Shown here: positions 58,469 to 64,000 of the stretch, piece by piece | How positions within the stretch are numbered: the first letter of the stretch is position 1 | Layout of the letters: every line of letters starts with the position of its first letter | DNA from: Malus domestica | Lineage: Eukaryota > Streptophyta > Magnoliopsida > Rosales > Rosaceae | Assembly: GCF_042453785.1 (NCBI RefSeq) | Contig: NC_091676.1 | Location: forward strand, 317,501 to 381,500 | Length of the DNA: 64,000 bases | Direction of reading: 5' to 3' | Position numbers and translations under genes: made by a program | Notes under the pieces: generated by a model | What the model was told of the DNA's origin: nothing | What the model saw: the letters and a program-made list of their open reading frames with translations, nothing else | The model's database searches: none

Positions 58469-60032
58469 CTTAATTTGATTACTAGTTAATTAATTTCATG
58501 CGACTGTTGTGTGTATATAATATATATGCAGCTGGTAGCTAGCTTGCTGTTTATTTGAATATTATTCCTACCTTTGCTATATAATTTTCGGATTGATGTG
58601 GTTGGTAAAAGTTTTTTATCTACTTTGGAAAAAAAAAAGAATTTCTGTTAGTTTTATCATTCTTCTTATCAATTTGTTTCTTTTATTCAGAGTCTCTCCT
58701 TTCTCATTTTTTCCTCCCTCCTGTCTCTTCTATTTAAACGGTCACGATTAAATCATGTCAACATTTAATACTAACTTCTATATAGAGATATACAAAGGTG
58801 AAAACGAGAGAAGAGTAAAGGAAAAAAGAAGAGATTTGGAGATGAGAGAATTTTAAGCCTGTTTTTTTTTATAGGTATTTTGCTGTGACTAACTTTTGAT
58901 TCTCTTTTTCACAATAATCGCAATCACTAATTTTCAACAATTAACAGCCCTACTTAAAATGTTGTACTAACTTGTACAAGGAAAAAAACTTACCTAGACT
59001 TGTTCATCATGCACAATTTGATAACATGACAAAAATACATACTAAAATATAATGTTTGAGTCAAGTTTAACAATTAGTATTGATAACGGGTGATTCAATA
59101 GAGCCCGTTAAAACAAGCATATGCTTTTGTTAACCTTAATGTAACAAGTGGTGTCATGTTACTATTTAGTTTTACAAAATATGTTTGCGTTTGGATTTTT
59201 TTTTCACATGTTAACTTAACAAATTATGCTTGTGTTAATTTGTTACGGAAGCAAGTACTATCAATATCCAGTTTTTGAAGTTTATCCTTACTTGATGTGT
59301 AAGTGGTTCGTAAATTTAGTTTGTTAAGATCTTGATTTCAAAATGCCAAAAAAACAACACATATTTATTTCATACGACGGTCGAAAAGTAAAAGAGATGT
59401 GTGAAACGTAAAAGATGAATATGTAAATAACGTTATCCCTAGAAATCTATGCTAGTTGAGATTTCATCAATTACGAACATGTGAAAAAGTCTCATAGACT
59501 GTTGGACTTCTATATAAACAAAAGTTTCAACAACTATGAATTGCCCTCTACAATATCGTTTAAGATTAAAAATTTAGGTTTAATATATTGGTATTACATT
59601 AATTTTTCCGACCTACAGTAAAAAGCTTAAGGTTCAAAGAATCTGTGTTTCATTATACAAGTACATGTAATTACCAAGAATATGGAGTCATTTCGGATCA
59701 AATTATACATTTATGGTCCAAATTATTTTGTTCCAGGCCAAAATAAATATTTAAATTTATAAATAAATAAAATAAAATAAACAAGAAAGTGAAAAAGTAA
59801 CCTAAATAGTAAATACTAATTGCCAGCTCCGATAGGCGGTCGCTTCTAAATAATTATATATTTTTTTGTATAAACTTAAAAAGTTTATAAAACCCTCGAC
59901 GCCTTCCATCACTCGCACGTTTGACTCACTCGCGTTAATCGTATCCAGAGAAACAAAGGCAGCCAAACAAACCCTAAAACAACACCACAAACAAGCCTGC
60001 TCGATAGTCGTCGTCGCCGGAATATCAGAGCT
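58469..60032. other. Intergenic region, YSL 3' side to eIF4A-III promoter
   Basis: AT-rich, with scattered A/T runs (58628-58638, 58862-58872). No coding stretch, TIR or LTR was found. The right end holds the leader of the helicase gene. Confidence 0.55.
59969..59976 (+). promoter_or_regulatory. Telo-box (AAACCCTA) upstream of eIF4A-III
   Basis: AAACCCTA lies 57 bp before the ATG at 60033, in the probable leader. Such motifs are common near the starts of plant translation-related genes. Confidence 0.5.
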
Positions 60033-62580
<2,548 letters not shown>

Positions 62581-63164
62581 GAGTTGCTTGCCATCCTGTG
62601 TGCAAATGATGTGGATTGGTTTTTCTGGCGTCGAATGACCATTGTGTGCAGCTGTCGTGGCTTTATTTTGCGGTGGATTGTACACCAGCACAAGTTGAAA
62701 TCATGCTTTGTTTACTTGTGCTGTAACGATAATGTTTTAACTTAGGCGGGTGTGACTCAGATTTAAATTGTGTTTGGTTTTATAATATTTGGTAGCGAAT
62801 TCAGGTTTTATGTTTCCCAATGTTGTTTGCATCAATGGTTTGATTCACTGAGACAGCTCGAACCACCAGGGAGAATGACAGAATGTCACCGCAAATTCGG
62901 TAATTATACGCCGAGTTTTGGCCCCAAATCGTGAAACTGAGTGAAATATAAAGTGTCCATTGGAGGAAAGGGAAAAGGAAAACAAAAGCCAAGCAAAGCA
63001 GCTCACCGATATAAAAAGACGGCCACCTCGTCAACACACAATAAGTGGGAAAGTGAAAACGAAAACTGAGAAACGAGAAACAACATAAATACACTTTTCC
63101 TAAAGAATCAAATCTACAACTCACGAAAAGAAATAGTCGTGGGCGGGCGGAGCGTGGCTTTTAA
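62581..63164. other. Convergent 3' region of eIF4A-III and MAP3K epsilon
   Basis: 3' untranslated sequences of two genes ending towards each other. No further gene or repeat was seen. Confidence 0.6.
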
Positions 63165-64000
63165 CTACAAGACGGTGTTAATATGTAGTGCTTTTAGCAG
63201 CGAAGTAGCCATTTGTTTTACCAACACTTGGCCACCCGATCGTTGCCCATCTCTGCGTTCTTCTATTAGATTTTGAAGCTTCTGAGGCAGATCATTCTCC
63301 ACAATCAATTGCTTTGGCCGCGGGTGGTGCTCATAAACAGCCTGCCTCAGACATATTAACAGTATTAACAACAGGAAGAAGCAAATAGATAGCTTCCAGA
63401 ATAGTAAATGATTCCCCCACCTTTATCAGTTTAAGAAGATTTAGACGGGCAATTGCATCCTGATGGTCCAGTCTCGTGATGAGCAGCGGTGTCAAACCAT
63501 TTACAGCTAATGTTGTATTAATTCGAGATGATTTCCTGCAAAAAGAAAGAAAAGCAATTGTTATGTCCACAAAGGAAAAAGGGGAGCTTTGTAAAAACAT
63601 GCTACTTAAAATCATTCAGAAACAAAAGCTTCCAGTCAGACACATGACACATGACATGACAGGGTCGATATTTCAACTCCCAATTATAATCAATCGATAA
63701 AAGTTTATATGCAGAAGGTTAGAAAGACAATAATTAATTTCTAGTAAATAGACTATATACGCAATCACATACGTTATAATTTTCAAAAATGGCTCCAATA
63801 TGTGCACGAAATACTGTTCTGGACAGCACTGGAAGAATTTCACCAATTTCTGAACTGCATCCTTTTTCAATAATGCTTGTTCCACCTTCCGGTTGTCATT
63901 GTCATGAGCTAAGCACACGGCAATCGAATCCAATGCAGTCACAGACCAAAGTTCATCCTCGAGAAGGCTTAAGTAAACATCCAACCCACCATGAGCCCTT
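63165..64000 (-). CDS. MAPKKKe: MAP kinase kinase kinase epsilon, C-terminal end (partial)
   Basis: Three exons in the window: beyond 64000 to 63773, 63535-63421, 63341-63165 (TAG at 63165-63167), encoding the last 172 or so residues. The sequence is Armadillo-like helical repeats: LDVYLSLLEDELWSVTALDS, VCLAHDNDNRKVEQALLKKD, FVHILEPFLKIIT, LAVNGLTPLLITRLDHQDAI, VYEHHPRPKQLIVENDLPQK and KQMATSLLKALHIN. This is the highly conserved C-terminus of plant MAP3K epsilon (relatives of yeast Cdc15 and Cdc7), Ser/Thr kinases with a role in pollen and cell division. The kinase domain lies outside the window to the right. Splice sites are GT-AG and phase is kept. No oddities were seen in this part. Confidence 0.93.

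Overview
This window is plant nuclear DNA. It is AT-rich, with GT-AG introns, AAACCCTA-type leader motifs, MITEs and LTR elements. The gene set (plant sacsin, GH9 class C endoglucanase, nucleolin, YSL transporter, MAP3K epsilon) points to a eudicot. A rosid, perhaps a member of the Rosaceae, is my best guess, but that is inference only. No bacterial-type operon, CRISPR array or tRNA was seen. All exon boundaries below were read by eye from splice signals plus unbroken reading phase; none has been tested against transcripts.

Layout. 1-13458 (-): 5' three quarters of a giant sacsin-like gene (eight exons, one of 6 kb), running off the left edge. 13459-16036: promoter side with a ~370 bp tandem duplication, a MITE, a fold-back element and simple repeats. 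16037-19076 (+): secreted GH9 class C endo-beta-1,4-glucanase with a C-terminal CBM49. 19818-23267 (-): nucleolin-like gene whose conserved C-terminal tail has fallen out of frame. 24367-32406 (-): 22-exon organellar-type AAA ATPase of the MSP1/ATAD1-like group. 34440-38362 (-): cytosolic glutamine synthetase (GS1). 38580-41293 (+): remains of a COQ2 (4-hydroxybenzoate polyprenyltransferase) gene that shares a 217 bp divergent promoter with GS1.

38580-53821 is the most eventful part. The COQ2 copy has lost its middle exons. One of its introns holds a TIR element that was itself split by a hAT-type element with a clear 8 bp target duplication. Six bases after its stop codon lies a 12.5 kb non-autonomous LTR element (LARD-like, minus orientation). 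A younger Copia element sits inside one of that element's LTRs. The LARD interior carries what looks like captured intron-containing host sequence and an odd series of GCCC...GGGC units.

55550-58468 (+): YSL-type metal-nicotianamine transporter. 60033-62580 (+): eIF4A-III, the exon junction complex helicase. 63165-64000 (-): 3' end of MAP3K epsilon, continuing off the right edge.

The intact genes are mostly housekeeping (ribosome biogenesis, mRNA surveillance, nitrogen assimilation, protein quality control) with two more specialised ones (cell-wall glucanase, metal transport). I see no operon-like or cluster logic among them. I did not find a convincing new biological system. The observations most worth a second look are the LARD interior, the nucleolin tail, two GC-AG introns, the nested-insertion chronology, and an unassigned coding-like fragment next to the LARD.
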